From assembly GCF_000485595.1 (NCBI RefSeq), contig NW_014577350.1, positions 281,940 through 318,070 of the forward strand: a stretch of DNA of 36,131 bases. Direction: 5' to 3'. The translations under genes and the position numbers were made by a program. The notes beneath the pieces were generated by a model. That model was not told where the DNA came from, did no database searches, and saw only the letters and a list, made by a program, of their open reading frames with translations. Below are positions 1-36,131 of the stretch, in pieces. The first letter of the stretch is position 1; each line of letters begins with the position of its first letter. The DNA is from Priapulus caudatus. Taxonomy: Eukaryota; Priapulida; Priapulimorpha; Priapulimorphida; Priapulidae.

Positions 1-170
1 GTGTGGCACACCTGTGTCTGTGGCACACCTGTATGTGTGGCACACCTGTATGTGTGGCACACCTGTGTGTGTAGCACACCTGCACCTCACCTGTGTCTGG
101 GACTCACCTGTGTCTGGGACTCACCTGTGTGCGTAGTTCACCTGTGTCTGTGGCGTACCTCAGTCTACAG
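1..170. repeat. Minisatellite, unit near GTGTGGCACACCTGT
   Basis: Degenerate copies of a roughly 15-24 bp unit built around CACACCTGT and GACTCACCTGTGTCTG run from the window edge. Related CACCTGTGTCTG words fade out by about 170. It lies in an intron of the phosphodiesterase gene. The Cys-rich translation across it is a by-product of the repeat. Confidence 0.8.
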
Positions 171-336
171 TCAGCTATATCTGCAGCTAACCTATGACTT
201 CAATCCGCCTGTTAGCAGTTTATTTATATCTGTGACTCACAGGTGTCTGGCATTCAGTTTTTTTCTGTATCTCACCATCATTTTAATTCAACTATGTATA
301 GATTTTGTCATGCCGACGGGTCGTATGGCAGTCTAG

Positions 337-3650
<3,314 letters not shown>

Positions 3651-3801
3651 GATCGTGATGAATGCAGAATACCCATCGGTAGTCTGAGCTGCCAGTCCAT
3701 CACTTCCGGCAATGATTGCGGAACAATATAACACAGACGATATTTCTCTTCATACATAACACAAGTTACTGGAGCCACTTTCTGCCATTAACACGTGGCT
3801 A
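3651..3801 (+). other. Probable 3' UTR of the PDE3-like gene
   Basis: This sequence follows the stop codon, and a fold-back element begins at its end. No canonical AATAAA is seen nearby. A variant ATTAAA lies at 4329-4334, beyond that element. The true transcript end is unknown. Confidence 0.35.
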
Positions 3802-3802
3802 A

Positions 3803-4043
3803 AGGGGGGCTTATGTCGGGCTTGCAAGCCGACTCGACTGGAAGCAACTGGCTGCAATTCACTGCGACTGCAGTGCTTAGGTCGGTCGACTGCGACGCGA
3901 CTGCCTGCGACTGGCCGCTACTAGTTGCTTGGAATAGAACAGTGGGCAACTGGACGCAACTAGTCGCTGCCGATCGCTTTCAGTTGCTCGAAATCCAGTT
4001 GCTTCCCGTCGAGTCGGCTCGCAAGCCCGACATAAGCCCCCCT
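3803..4043. mobile_element. Fold-back MITE flanked by TAA (Harbinger-like)
   Basis: The ends AGGGGGGCTTATGTCGGGC and GCCCGACATAAGCCCCCCT are perfect inverted repeats, and the match continues through GCCGACTCGAC. The element is flanked by TAA on both sides (3800-3802 and 4044-4046), a 3-bp TWA duplication typical of PIF/Harbinger. The interior is dense in GCGACTG-like words. Confidence 0.8.
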
Positions 4044-4435
4044 TAAGGGCTGTCTGTAGCACGGTCTGTGCAATGTGTGTGTGAGGGTTTGCCTCCATGC
4101 GTTAATTTATCCATGTATATGGCAAAGTTGCCTATACAGACGTAATGTGCTGGTTGTACTGCTGTTGCCATTTCAAACATCTTGCATACTGTCCCAACTC
4201 CTATGATCCCTAGAATTCATCCAGCTGATGGTTATTGCAAGAAATGTCAACAATTTCATTCTGAGACTAGGATCTAATACAAAACCGAAAGCTTCCAGGT
4301 GGCATCACTGGTCCATAGCTCAACAGCAATTAAACTATAGAATCAGTAGCTGATGAGTAGGGCCACAGCCCTGCAGTAGCTAATGTATGATGTGAACCAC
4401 TAGTTGCAGGATCATGCCAGTTATATACACTCTGA

Positions 4436-4438
<3 letters not shown>

Positions 4439-4492
<54 letters not shown>
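4439..4492. repeat. (TA)n microsatellite
   Basis: About 27 TA units in a row. Confidence 0.95.
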
Positions 4493-4497
<5 letters not shown>

Positions 4498-4536
4498 CCC
4501 AACACCCCTATATATATTTAGTAAAATCATACATTA

Positions 4537-5220
4537 GCGCGTTCACTGGCGCGAATAGCGGATGCAATCCCGTTTTGCAATCGCGATGACGAAGTACGAT
4601 ATTTTACAAGTGTGAACGCAAAAATCTCACTAAGTACGGCGATCAGCATCGCGCGCGCAAATCGCACTTTGACTGCGATATTTGAATTAGCGCGATTAAT
4701 TGCAGTCCGCGCGTGTGCTGTGAATGCTCTCGCAAATAATCCCCGTATTTGCTATCCATCATTTCCAAGCGATCGTATCAACACCGCAGTGACATGCGCA
4801 GTTCGAGTAATAAATTATCCCGCTGGCGATAGCGCAGATATTCCGACATGTGTGAAAACGACACAATAGCTCGGTATTTCATCGCGATTAAGGGCGCGGA
4901 CACACCAGGCACGCGCGCATGCCGCCGATTGGCATCGCGGCAGTCGTGGACACACCAGGTCGATTTCATCGGCGATGGCATCGCCGATGGCATCAAGTAT
5001 CATCTGAACAACTCGATTGCTGATGCAATTGTAAAATCGGGCGATGTTATCGCCGTCACGACACACCCAGGCGATGGCATCGGCGAATAATATCAAAACG
5101 TTTGATCTGTGCGATGCACATCCCGGCGATTGAGTGGACACACACAGGCGATTTTCACGCCGATGCATTGCCTGTGTGTCCGGCCTTAGCATCGCGGTTT
5201 TTCTTGTGTGTGAACACGCC
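4537..5220. mobile_element. TA-flanked fold-back MITE (copy 1), interrupted by a second element
   Basis: The ends GCGCGTTCAC and GTGTGTGAACACGCC are inverted repeats, with TA on both sides (4535-4536 and 5221-5222). Read in reverse, it matches the 391-bp element at 18401-18791 along most of its length. It is longer only because another element sits at 4891-5186. The interior is full of CGCGAT words. The TA duplication suggests mobilisation by a Tc1/mariner-type transposase. Confidence 0.88.
4891..5186. mobile_element. Nested fold-back MITE inside copy 1
   Basis: The ends AGGGCGCGGACACACCAGGC and GCCTGTGTGTCCGGCCT are imperfect inverted repeats. TA (or TTA) is repeated on both sides. The flanks join to ATCGCGATTAGCATCGCGG, which is the uninterrupted sequence of the sister copy near 18425-18445. 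Inner words GGCGATGGCATCG recur. No coding capacity is seen. Confidence 0.88.
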
Positions 5221-5222
5221 TA

Positions 5223-5713
5223 TATTACTCCTACTTATGTATTAATTTACTTCGGATACATTGTATAATACTGTCATTGTAGATATACATTGTATAATGC
5301 ATGTATTGTTTGAGAGTGCGTGCGTGCGCGCGTGCTTTCCACTGTTGGCGCGCGTGCTTTCGCACTGTTGGCGTGCGTGCTTTCGCACTATGGGCGTGTA
5401 TGGGTAGAATTGATCCTGCAGCCAGTGACACGAACCATTATAGCTGGCAGGTCACACCAACACCCCACCACCACCTTTTAGAGGTCTCCAATATCATACA
5501 GCTGCCACATATAAATTATTGCTATGTTCATCATAATCAAAATCGTTGCATGTGATTTCGCTGTATCATATCACGACCCCTGTCTTTAATTAAATTTATA
5601 TGGTGTTGCAGAATTTGTTTTGCAAGTACAATTATGCATACTGTATATTAATGATGTATATATAGTTTCTGATGATTAAAAAAAAGTTGTGGGATCATGC
5701 TCTTGGGCTAACG
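5223..5713. other. Intergenic, no gene seen
   Basis: It contains a short imperfect tandem repeat near 5315-5400 (units near GTGCTTTC.CACTGTTGGCG) and nothing coding that I can support. Confidence 0.5.
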
Positions 5714-5957
5714 CTCCATTAGGAGTGTTCCCAACTTTGATATCATTAATGATTAATGATTAATGATCGATTTGATAATGAATTAATGATGATAATCCTA
5801 ACCCTAACGCCTAACCTTAACCAAACCCGCTAACCCTAACCTAAAGACATTAAACCACAAACTAATATATGACCATGACCATATAATATATATATCACTG
5901 ATATATATGTTATTATGACCATTAATGACATTAAAGTTGGGAACACTCCTAATGGAG
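5714..5957. mobile_element. Fold-back element with TAACC-rich core
   Basis: CTCCATTAGGAGTGTTCCCAA at the left is mirrored by TTGGGAACACTCCTAATGGAG at the right, with ATCATTAATGAT arms inside. The centre has CCTAACCCTAA telomere-like words. It may be a TA-flanked element if GGAGTGTTCCC is taken as the true end. Confidence 0.75.
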
Positions 5958-7355
5958 TATCACCCTGCTCTGGGCTCACATCTGAGTATGTTATTCTAGT
6001 CTTTCATGCATTTCTTTCCTTCTCCAATCTTTTCTTGTTCTCTTCCACTGCATCAACATTTTCCTTTTTAGACGTCCTGTGTATTTCAGATACTCCTATG
6101 TTTGGCTTATTTGCATTTGTGGCTATCATTTGGTTTGAATCTCATCCCTCCCTTTGAATAAATGTATTTTTTTATGAATGTGTATTTTGCATACCAAATA
6201 ATTCCGCGATCAGCCATCATTGTTGTTGTACTTACTATTCTTGTTCCTATTATCACATACGCGGAATAATGTTTTAGTCAGTTACTGAGCATTAACTACT
6301 GCTGTTTCGAAATTAAGTATTGCTGTATAGCAGATGTACTGTGGTATCACTATAAAATTATTGCTGCTTGTATAGGTAGGCAGAATTGAGCTGGTTATAC
6401 ATTACAGGATGTTGGCCTTTAGCATGTGATTTGTGTCAGCTCGTTACATGCCTCGTATAAAGATATTCTCTTTATATCGCTCCATAACCTATTTATTCCA
6501 CAAAGTGATATTTACACACGATTATCTTTCTGTTATATTTATTAATCCAGTATTATCGATCCATGTATATGCGTGTATATAAATGTAATATTGCATTCGA
6601 AAATGTTGATGGCAATGTCGCCTCTCGTTTAAAAGCTTTGACAATCTTCATTACAAACTCATTCTTTGTTTAATGTTATCGTGCATTTTATTGGTTTTAT
6701 ATGTGTCTCAGGTCTTATCACTCACTCACTGTCTGTCATCTTTTCTTGTTCTACTGTTACCATCCCCAAATGCCACTCTTCATATCGCTGACCCTTTTTC
6801 TGTGTCCTTATCTTAGCACTCTTTCTCTTTCTCTATCTTATCCATGCGCGTATCTTTCTATCTATCAATCGTACGAACGTACACACGCACGCACGCACGC
6901 GCGCGCGCGCACACACACACACACACATTCTTCCTTCGCCCTGGTTTGTTTTTCCCACTCGATTTAGTCCAGTATGTAACCAGGAGTGAATGGAGCCAAA
7001 TTTGCTTGTATTTTCTCCCGACGTAACGTTTGACTAGACTCCGCTGTTAATGTAATTAATGAACATCACGAAAATATGGCTATCTTCATCTTGACCAAAG
7101 CCTCTTTAAGTACTCGTCGTCCCGTCTCCGTTTCTCTCTTATGTATATATGCATATATGTGTGCGTGAGTGCGTGCGTCTGTGCGTCTGTGCGTCTGTGC
7201 GTTGTGTGTGTATGCGTGCGTGCGACCGTTTACATGCGCGCGTGCGTCCGTTTACATGCACGTTTTCATGTGCGTGCACAAGAATTTTAAACGAGATTGA
7301 TATGCTGGTATTCAGTGTTATGTGGTGAAAATATTCTTACTAGTCATTTGTTATT

Positions 7356-7388
<33 letters not shown>

Positions 7389-8170
7389 GTTTATTGTAGT
7401 GACCACGGCTTCCGTTCGATGCTCATTGGTTGATTCCATCTATGATTCCATGCTGTTTGATTCCTGGAGATAAAAAGAAAAGACCATGGGCTTGTTACGA
7501 TTGTTGTCTTGCTATGTATAAATTAAAGTAACCAGTTATTTGTGTACAGAATGTATTCTATATATATAATGTTATTTATTGATAGAGATTTTATCACGAT
7601 ATACTGCCTCCTTCAATAGCCAGAAATCTTAGTGGAAAACTGTATTATAAATGTCAAACAAAGTTGTCTTTCAGCGCTGTAATTCACGACGATAACTGTA
7701 ATTTTAACCAGGTGCTATAGTTTCTGGTTACGATGAATCTCTATTATAGTTCGAGGTACTCCTCTTACCGCATGTCTGTTAGCTAACCCTATTAGTATAT
7801 TTGCTCCGTTACATGCCACCATGTATAGTTAGTAGCGCGTGTTGCATAGAAATAATATACTATAGTTAGGCTAGAACGCTGATTCCTTCCTCTGGAATTT
7901 CGCCAAAAAAAACTTTCCTTTGGGGACCTGGTATATAACGCGAAAATATTGTATAATTACATTAAAAATATAGTTTTATTAAAAGTATGAGAATGATTCG
8001 AAGGAGACGACGCCTTCGATCCGTACTAAGGTCAATGTAAGTAAAGACAAATCTCCCGCGGTATTTTGCCATAATTCGGTACGTAGAGGTGCTAGTGTCG
8101 CTCGCTGGCGTCAATGTTACTGGTCGATCAGTGTTCTAGTGTCTCTATCACTGAGCTGTATATAATAACG
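5958..8170. other. Intergenic, no gene recognised
   Basis: AT-rich. It contains an ACGC/ACAC run at about 6883-6928, a GTGCGTCT minisatellite at about 7158-7262 and a TA tract near 7355-7389. No open frame here has splice sites or a domain that I can support. Confidence 0.5.
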
Positions 8171-8212
8171 TCAGGAGTGAATAATAATAGATCTATTATT
8201 ATTCACTCCTGA
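8171..8212. repeat. 42-bp perfect palindrome
   Basis: It begins TCAGGAGTGAATAATAATAG and is its own reverse complement throughout. The end word TCAGGAG is shared with palindromes at 10494, 16667 and, in part, 33509. Confidence 0.9.
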
Positions 8213-9105
8213 TACCATATTATATGAATGCTATTATACACAGCTTAGTTGTCACTATATATTTCTATGGCCTGTTGTCCGGTTGTATTTACGTATGTAA
8301 CTGAAGTGCGCATGCGCAAGTGACGCGGCAATATGATCACGGGCAAATATAGATACTCTGAGGAAGTTCTTCTTCTACGCGGCATTGGCGCGATTCTATA
8401 CCTGCGGTGTTTCTGTCAGACTGTCAGTTGTATTAGCCTCTGCATTAAAGCTATGTAGTATGTTTTATATCAAATATAATGCGGCGTCTTGTTGGAGTAT
8501 TTTTGTCTGGACATATTTTAGTGAAGAGGTGGCGAGCGAATTAAACGCGAAATTATTAAATCTTAAGCAGACGGATACAATTTGATAATATAGAAATATA
8601 ATCGACCAGAAATTGTTGCCGTATACCATTATATGGTGTGCATAAATTATATAAATAGGTTGAGTTTCAATTGTCTATTAGTTGTTTACCAAAGAGAATT
8701 CTTTCTTACCGTCTTCGATATAGTCCCTTGGACTTTGAAGACTAATATTTACGAGGTTATTTTTATTTATTTATTTAGGCAATTATCTAAATAGAGGTTA
8801 TGAGGTTAATTTATATAATATACTCATAAATTATCTTATGAGGTTATAGGAATTAAAACATGAACTTGTAAATTCGTTGATTGGTAAAAGATGATTGACG
8901 AGGCATATAAATATTGCCACTGAATTTTGTGTTAACTTATGTAGGCAATTAAGGTTGTCTATACGGTGTGAACGAGTTTACATGCGTTTTGCGGTGAAAC
9001 ACCCGAGGCGCCATTTATCTAAAGTCTGATCATACCGTAGAAACGTACGTCTATACGGGGTAGGATTATCCGATTTATGAGAACCCGCATTTGCAGCGAC
9101 GTATA
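8213..9105. other. Intergenic, no gene recognised
   Basis: No supported exon. A 66-codon open frame at 8385-8585 has no family resemblance and no splice context. Confidence 0.45.
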
Positions 9106-9171
9106 GCTCTAGAACTATAGCCCTTCGCTCTGATACCTGGCACAGAGCGAAGGGTTATATAGTTCTAGAGC
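9106..9171. repeat. 66-nt near-perfect hairpin (GCTCTAGAAC family, copy 1)
   Basis: The arms GCTCTAGAACTATA...CCCTTCGCTCTG and CAGAGCGAAGGG...TATAGTTCTAGAGC pair almost fully around a loop of about 10 nt. A shorter relative is at 10392-10435. It may be a minimal transposon or a microRNA-type precursor; sequence alone does not decide. Confidence 0.8.
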
Positions 9172-9556
9172 CGCTAGCAGCCGAGCTAGTAATACGTTTT
9201 GGATAATAACGCTTTGGATATAATAACGTTTTGGATATAAGCTATGTAATTACTAATTCGCCGCTTTCCTTGGGATGGTACGTTCGATCGTCACCGCGAA
9301 ATTCCTCATAACAGTTCCGCTTTCAATTTTATACTACACATTGGATTATCGATAGTTCATGGAAAATTACTGCCATTTAGGCTTGTATTTGTAATAATAT
9401 TCATTAATTAATCACATGTAAATATAATTGTCGACCACGGTCGTGTATGCGGCGTTGTTACGCAAATGCATGTGTATGTGATCATGATATCAAGACCAGC
9501 CTGCCCACCATGATCTACATCCGCGCGGACACCCCCGAAACGGCAACATGGTTGCG

Positions 9557-9599
9557 CCCAGCTCTAAATCTAGCGCACCTTGAACGCATTAGAGCTGGG
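9557..9599. repeat. Small inverted repeat CCCAGCTCTAA
   Basis: CCCAGCTCTAA is mirrored by TTAGAGCTGGG across a spacer of about 21 nt. It lies just upstream of the membrane-protein gene. Confidence 0.6.
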
Positions 9600-9964
9600 T
9601 GGAGTCGCGAACGCTGAATGAGAGCGTAAGTATAGTACAGACAGACATGCACGCATCCGCGTCGTTATTCGTGTAGTTAGCGTTGCTCGCTTTCTCTCAC
9701 TCTATGGTCTCGTCTCCACGACACTGTACTCTTCCATGGGCCGTGCTTCATTGTAACTCACCATGCCGCACGTTATCACCGTGGCACGCTGTGCAAAACA
9801 TTCGGTGACATGTCTACTGTGCATGTAGATCATATAGTGTAGCGTGCATAGTTTGCGAAGTAGTGTTTCGGTAAGGATTCGGGATGTGGTCCCACATAGC
9901 AAGGACAGAACCGTGAGTTTGGATTATGAAATCGCTGTGCATGTTATTCCGAGCATGCGGAGCG
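9600..9964 (+). promoter_or_regulatory. Probable 5'-proximal region or leader of the membrane-protein gene
   Basis: This stretch is richer in CpG than its surroundings and lies directly upstream of the chosen start codon. It contains several out-of-frame ATGs and a potential donor-like GTAAGG near 9871. No convincing TATA box is visible. The transcription start, and whether a 5' UTR intron exists, cannot be told from sequence alone. Confidence 0.25.
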
Positions 9965-33229
<23,265 letters not shown>

Positions 33230-33278
33230 CGAACCGAACTGCATAGCTAGCTAACTATAACAAGCCAGCCCTCCAGTA

Positions 33279-33490
33279 CAAGGGCATAGCCAGGAATTTG
33301 GATTGGGGGGGGGTCCTCGAGCGAGTAACAAATTTTTTTTTTGAGTTAAATGTAAAAATAGTGCTTTAAAATAGTGCTCTTTTTTTGGATTTTTGAATTT
33401 TTTGTGAATTTTTTTGGATTTTTTTGGATTTTGATTTTGATTGGGGGGTCCTAGGGCCCCCAGGACCCCCCCCCCCTGGCTACGCGCTTG
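33279..33490. mobile_element. hAT-type non-autonomous element, second subfamily
   Basis: The ends CAAGGGCATAGCCAGG and CCTGGCTACGCGCTTG are inverted repeats, with an exact 8-bp duplication CTCCAGTA (33271-33278 and 33491-33498). The interior is T-rich with TTTTTTGGATTTT repeats. It begins about 50 bp after the stop codon, so it probably lies in the 3' UTR. Confidence 0.92.
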
Positions 33491-33508
33491 CTCCAGTAGG
33501 GTACAAGC

Positions 33509-33546
33509 AGGAGTGTCAATGTATAATCTATATTATGACACTCCTA
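33509..33546. repeat. 38-bp palindromic insertion with 8-bp flanking repeat
   Basis: AGGAGTGTCA...TGACACTCCT, flanked by GTACAAGC on both sides (33501-33508 and 33547-33554). It resembles the small palindromes at 8171, 10494 and 16667. Confidence 0.75.
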
Positions 33547-33554
33547 GTACAAGC

Positions 33555-35632
33555 AGCTAGGTTGAAAATATCATATTTCTATCTGTCTTGTTTTATGTAT
33601 TTGCGTTATGATAAGATCCATCTTTAGCTTCTGCGATTAAATTAGAGGTAGGCCTCGTCTTTATTCCAGCAGGAATAGGTATACAATGCTTCTGAACCAA
33701 ATTACTTACAATTACTTATATTACTTACAAAAACTTTAAATTACCAAGATCGTTGATGTAAATTTCAATGGGAGAGGATTTAATATACCTCTTGGTTTAT
33801 GTCTGAGTGATTCCCGACCCCTTCCTGTGTGGCACGAATGATTTGATTTGACTAGCCTTCCGCACACCTCCGGTGGTGTGTGACTGTCCAGCCAGTGATT
33901 CGCCATACTACATGTAACATATGTCACTCTTGTAAATTAAAATGCTTAAATTTAATTGTGGTGCTCTTTCAGTTTAGACTACTTTTGATGGCAGTTACCA
34001 CCATAGTGTCTACATGGAAGCCTCTCCTGACAGCAAAATCTACCAGACCATTTTAGGACAGTGGCTGATCAGACTTCAGTGCATCAGTGTATCATTGATA
34101 GATCACTGATAGTTTTTTTATCATATTTTTGCTTATGGAATGTAGTATAATATCAAATTCGGTTAATTCCCAGTTATTTTGGATACCAAGATACTTCCAG
34201 ATATTTTAATACGGTTGCGTTACCTCGAATGGCATAGGTATTTAGTCCGTTTATTGTAATATTTCCTATTGACAAGTGTATTTATGGGTAGTTTTTCTCA
34301 CCTTTTCGTTTTCCACGTTTGCGTCAATATTTTAAGCGTGTATGACATGAGTTGGGTACGCATCACTGCCACTATAACTCAACTAGTTCGGTACTATTTA
34401 TTCTGCCCAATCGTGTTATTGGAGCCAGGAATAAACTAGGGAAATCGTGTAAATACTGTTGATACAAGAGGCCTGTCAGATTTGCCTAGGTATTGTTGAA
34501 TTTTCACCGTACTCTACATTGAACTGGTGAAACAGGAAACAGATTGATATACCTAGTATGTAAAGGTGCTAAACTACCTGTAGATATTAGAAGTTTGTAC
34601 ATAGATTTTAAGTGTTTTAAAAAGCACACGTTAATATAATGGAAGTTGCAATTGAACACATTGCATATATACAAAATGTACATATTGTGTAAAGTTTTTA
34701 TCTACATTTCATCGTATATGACTTGCTCAAAATGCGACATATCCAGTTGTTACATATGAAGAGCAAAATTTGCAGAAATATAATTTCTGAATTTCTGTGT
34801 CGTAATTGCTGTTCTTTGATTGTATTTGTTTTCACATTATTTACCATCTCATGTAAGAGCGTGCACGGCACATGCACCAACACGCACGTACGCGCGCACA
34901 CACGCATGTTACATGCATATACACATAATTATAGCAGATATGACAGGATCCGAACCAACCGGTCGGAACTGAGCATGATTTGTTATAATAATGCAAACTG
35001 ACAATGTTGTACGCAGGCACGCATACGCGCATAATAAATTGCGGTATTTGCAGAAGGCATAAACACGCAGACGTAGTACTTATTCGGCTTGTTCCATGAC
35101 GAGACCTTCAACAATGCAACCATCCTGTGCACTGTGCAAGAGAAGATTTTTTTTATCGGAAAAGAGGGTCGCTGTTATAACATATAAGTGGTTTGATCCA
35201 AACGAAATTTGAAGTAAATCGCCAGATACTGCCCTTTATCCATAATACCTCCCTCTGTCTCTTCTTCCCTTTCCTCACTCCATCGCTCCCACCAATCGCC
35301 CTCTCCTTCCTTTCTCTGTATCTGTCTCGCTCCCCCCCCCTCCCCCGCTCTCTGACGCGCGCGCGGTCATGCAGTGTACTGGCACTCTGACAGGCACGCA
35401 TGCGCACGCACGCTGTCACACGCGCTGCAAAAAGTCGCGATCATTTTTTATTATTATTATTATTTTCATAATATTTGGGCTCTTTGTCTGTATGGTAACA
35501 TGCGCAACCTGACAATCGAAGGCGCTCACAGCGTACGCACCACCAAGCTGCATATGATCATACATATATAATATCAAGAGTAAAGCTGGGTTGGCGAATT
35601 GGCGTTGTTAGTTGGACCAACTTCCCAACGCC
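33555..35632. other. Downstream region, no further gene recognised
   Basis: Candidate polyadenylation signals AATAAA lie at 34430-34435 and 35033-35038. One may end the membrane-protein transcript, about 1.2 or 1.8 kb after its stop. Short AC/GC-rich and C-rich tracts occur near 34870-34905 and 35330-35365. No exon is supported. Confidence 0.4.
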
Positions 35633-36000
35633 CTATCAACCGTTCTATGAACTGTGTGCAGCGCGTTGCGAACTGACGACTGCGAGTTGGCGCGACTCGA
35701 TCGAGCGGTCAGCGTCGACCGCGAACGTACGCGTGGGGCGTTGGATATAGGGTTAGGGTATACCCTAACCCTATATATATATATACCCTACACGCACGCG
35801 TGTACGTGGTGTGTGTGGGTAGGGGTTAGGGTGAGGGTATATATATATATACCCTAACCCTATATATATATATATACCCTAACCCTATATCCAACGCCCC
35901 ACGCGTACGTTCGCGGTCGACGCTGACCGCTCGATCGAGTCGCGCCAACTCGCAGTCGTCATGTAAACGCGCTGCACACAGTTCATAGAACGGTTGATAG
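35633..36000. mobile_element. Long fold-back element with telomere-like core
   Basis: CTATCAACCGTTCTATGAAC at the left is mirrored by GTTCATAGAACGGTTGATAG at the right. The arms stay nearly identical for about 120 bp (through GCGACTCGATCGAGCGGTCA and GTACGCGTGGGGCGTTGGAT). The core alternates TATACCCTAACCCTA with TA tracts. The two small differences between the arms suggest a recent insertion. Confidence 0.9.
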
Positions 36001-36131
36001 AGATCACGGTGCGAGGTGCAGAGATGCAGGGTGTCAGTGGTGGTCACTAGTATAAGGTTACAGACGGCTGGTCAGCAGTAGCGGACGTGGCGGCAGCCTA
36101 GCTTACGATATGATCCCGTCGTCCGCCACCC
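36001..36131. other. Window end, nothing recognised
   Basis: Moderately GC-rich sequence with no supported exon or repeat. Confidence 0.4.

Noticed and set aside
1-336. Cys-rich 111-codon open frame
   Set aside because: It is mostly the translation of a CACACCTGT minisatellite, with no signal peptide or splice context.
35826-36047. Possible exon of another gene on the minus strand
   Set aside because: Most of it lies in the arm of the 35633-36000 fold-back, and the rest is too short to judge.

Overview
The window is nuclear DNA of a marine-type invertebrate animal. It has split genes with GT-AG introns, animal extracellular domain combinations (EGF-like, DOMON, SEA), TTAGGG/CCCTAA telomere-type repeats inside transposons, many microsatellites, and one run of 25 Ns from assembly. 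The clade cannot be fixed from the sequence. A sponge, cnidarian, lancelet or other invertebrate with TTAGGG telomeres would all fit. Two genes are visible, both on the + strand, and every exon junction listed keeps the reading frame.

Gene 1 (coding 1380-3650, 5' end outside the window) is the 3' end of a PDE3-type cyclic nucleotide phosphodiesterase: the last part of the catalytic domain and the acidic/basic C-terminal tail.

Gene 2 (coding 9965-33229, 25 exons, about 1156 residues, complete) is the most interesting object. It encodes a type I membrane protein. In order it has a signal peptide, a roughly 130-residue module whose mature N-terminus is predicted to be His and which resembles copper lytic polysaccharide monooxygenases (LPMO, AA10/AA15 style), two EGF-like segments, three DOMON domains each keeping a Met and a His in the positions used for heme b, a Thr/Ser/Pro linker, a SEA domain, one membrane helix and a 147-residue cytoplasmic tail. 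LPMO-like and DOMON modules in one chain suggest a cell-surface redox protein in which heme domains could feed electrons to, or sense, the N-terminal metal site. In this copy the position expected to hold the second copper His reads Asn.

The rest is introns and intergenic DNA full of non-autonomous transposons. Five hAT-type elements have exact 8-bp target duplications, and one keeps the C-terminus of its transposase. TA-flanked fold-back elements include one nested inside another, with an uninterrupted sister copy elsewhere in the window. Three fold-backs have telomere-like cores. There are also small palindromes, an antisense LINE 3' end and a dispersed repeat family with four copies. Two copies of that family flank the N gap, and one of them looks full of sequencing indels. 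Long minisatellites flank exon 12 of gene 2, and that exon has almost only G/C at third codon positions.

Layout: 1-1379 gene 1 intron; 1380-3650 gene 1 terminal exons; 3651-9964 intergenic with fold-back elements and hairpins; 9965-10118 gene 2 exon 1; 10119-15898 large intron with hAT element, repeats and gap; 15899-33229 gene 2 exons 2-25; 33230-36131 downstream, with a hAT element and a 368-bp fold-back and no further gene recognised.
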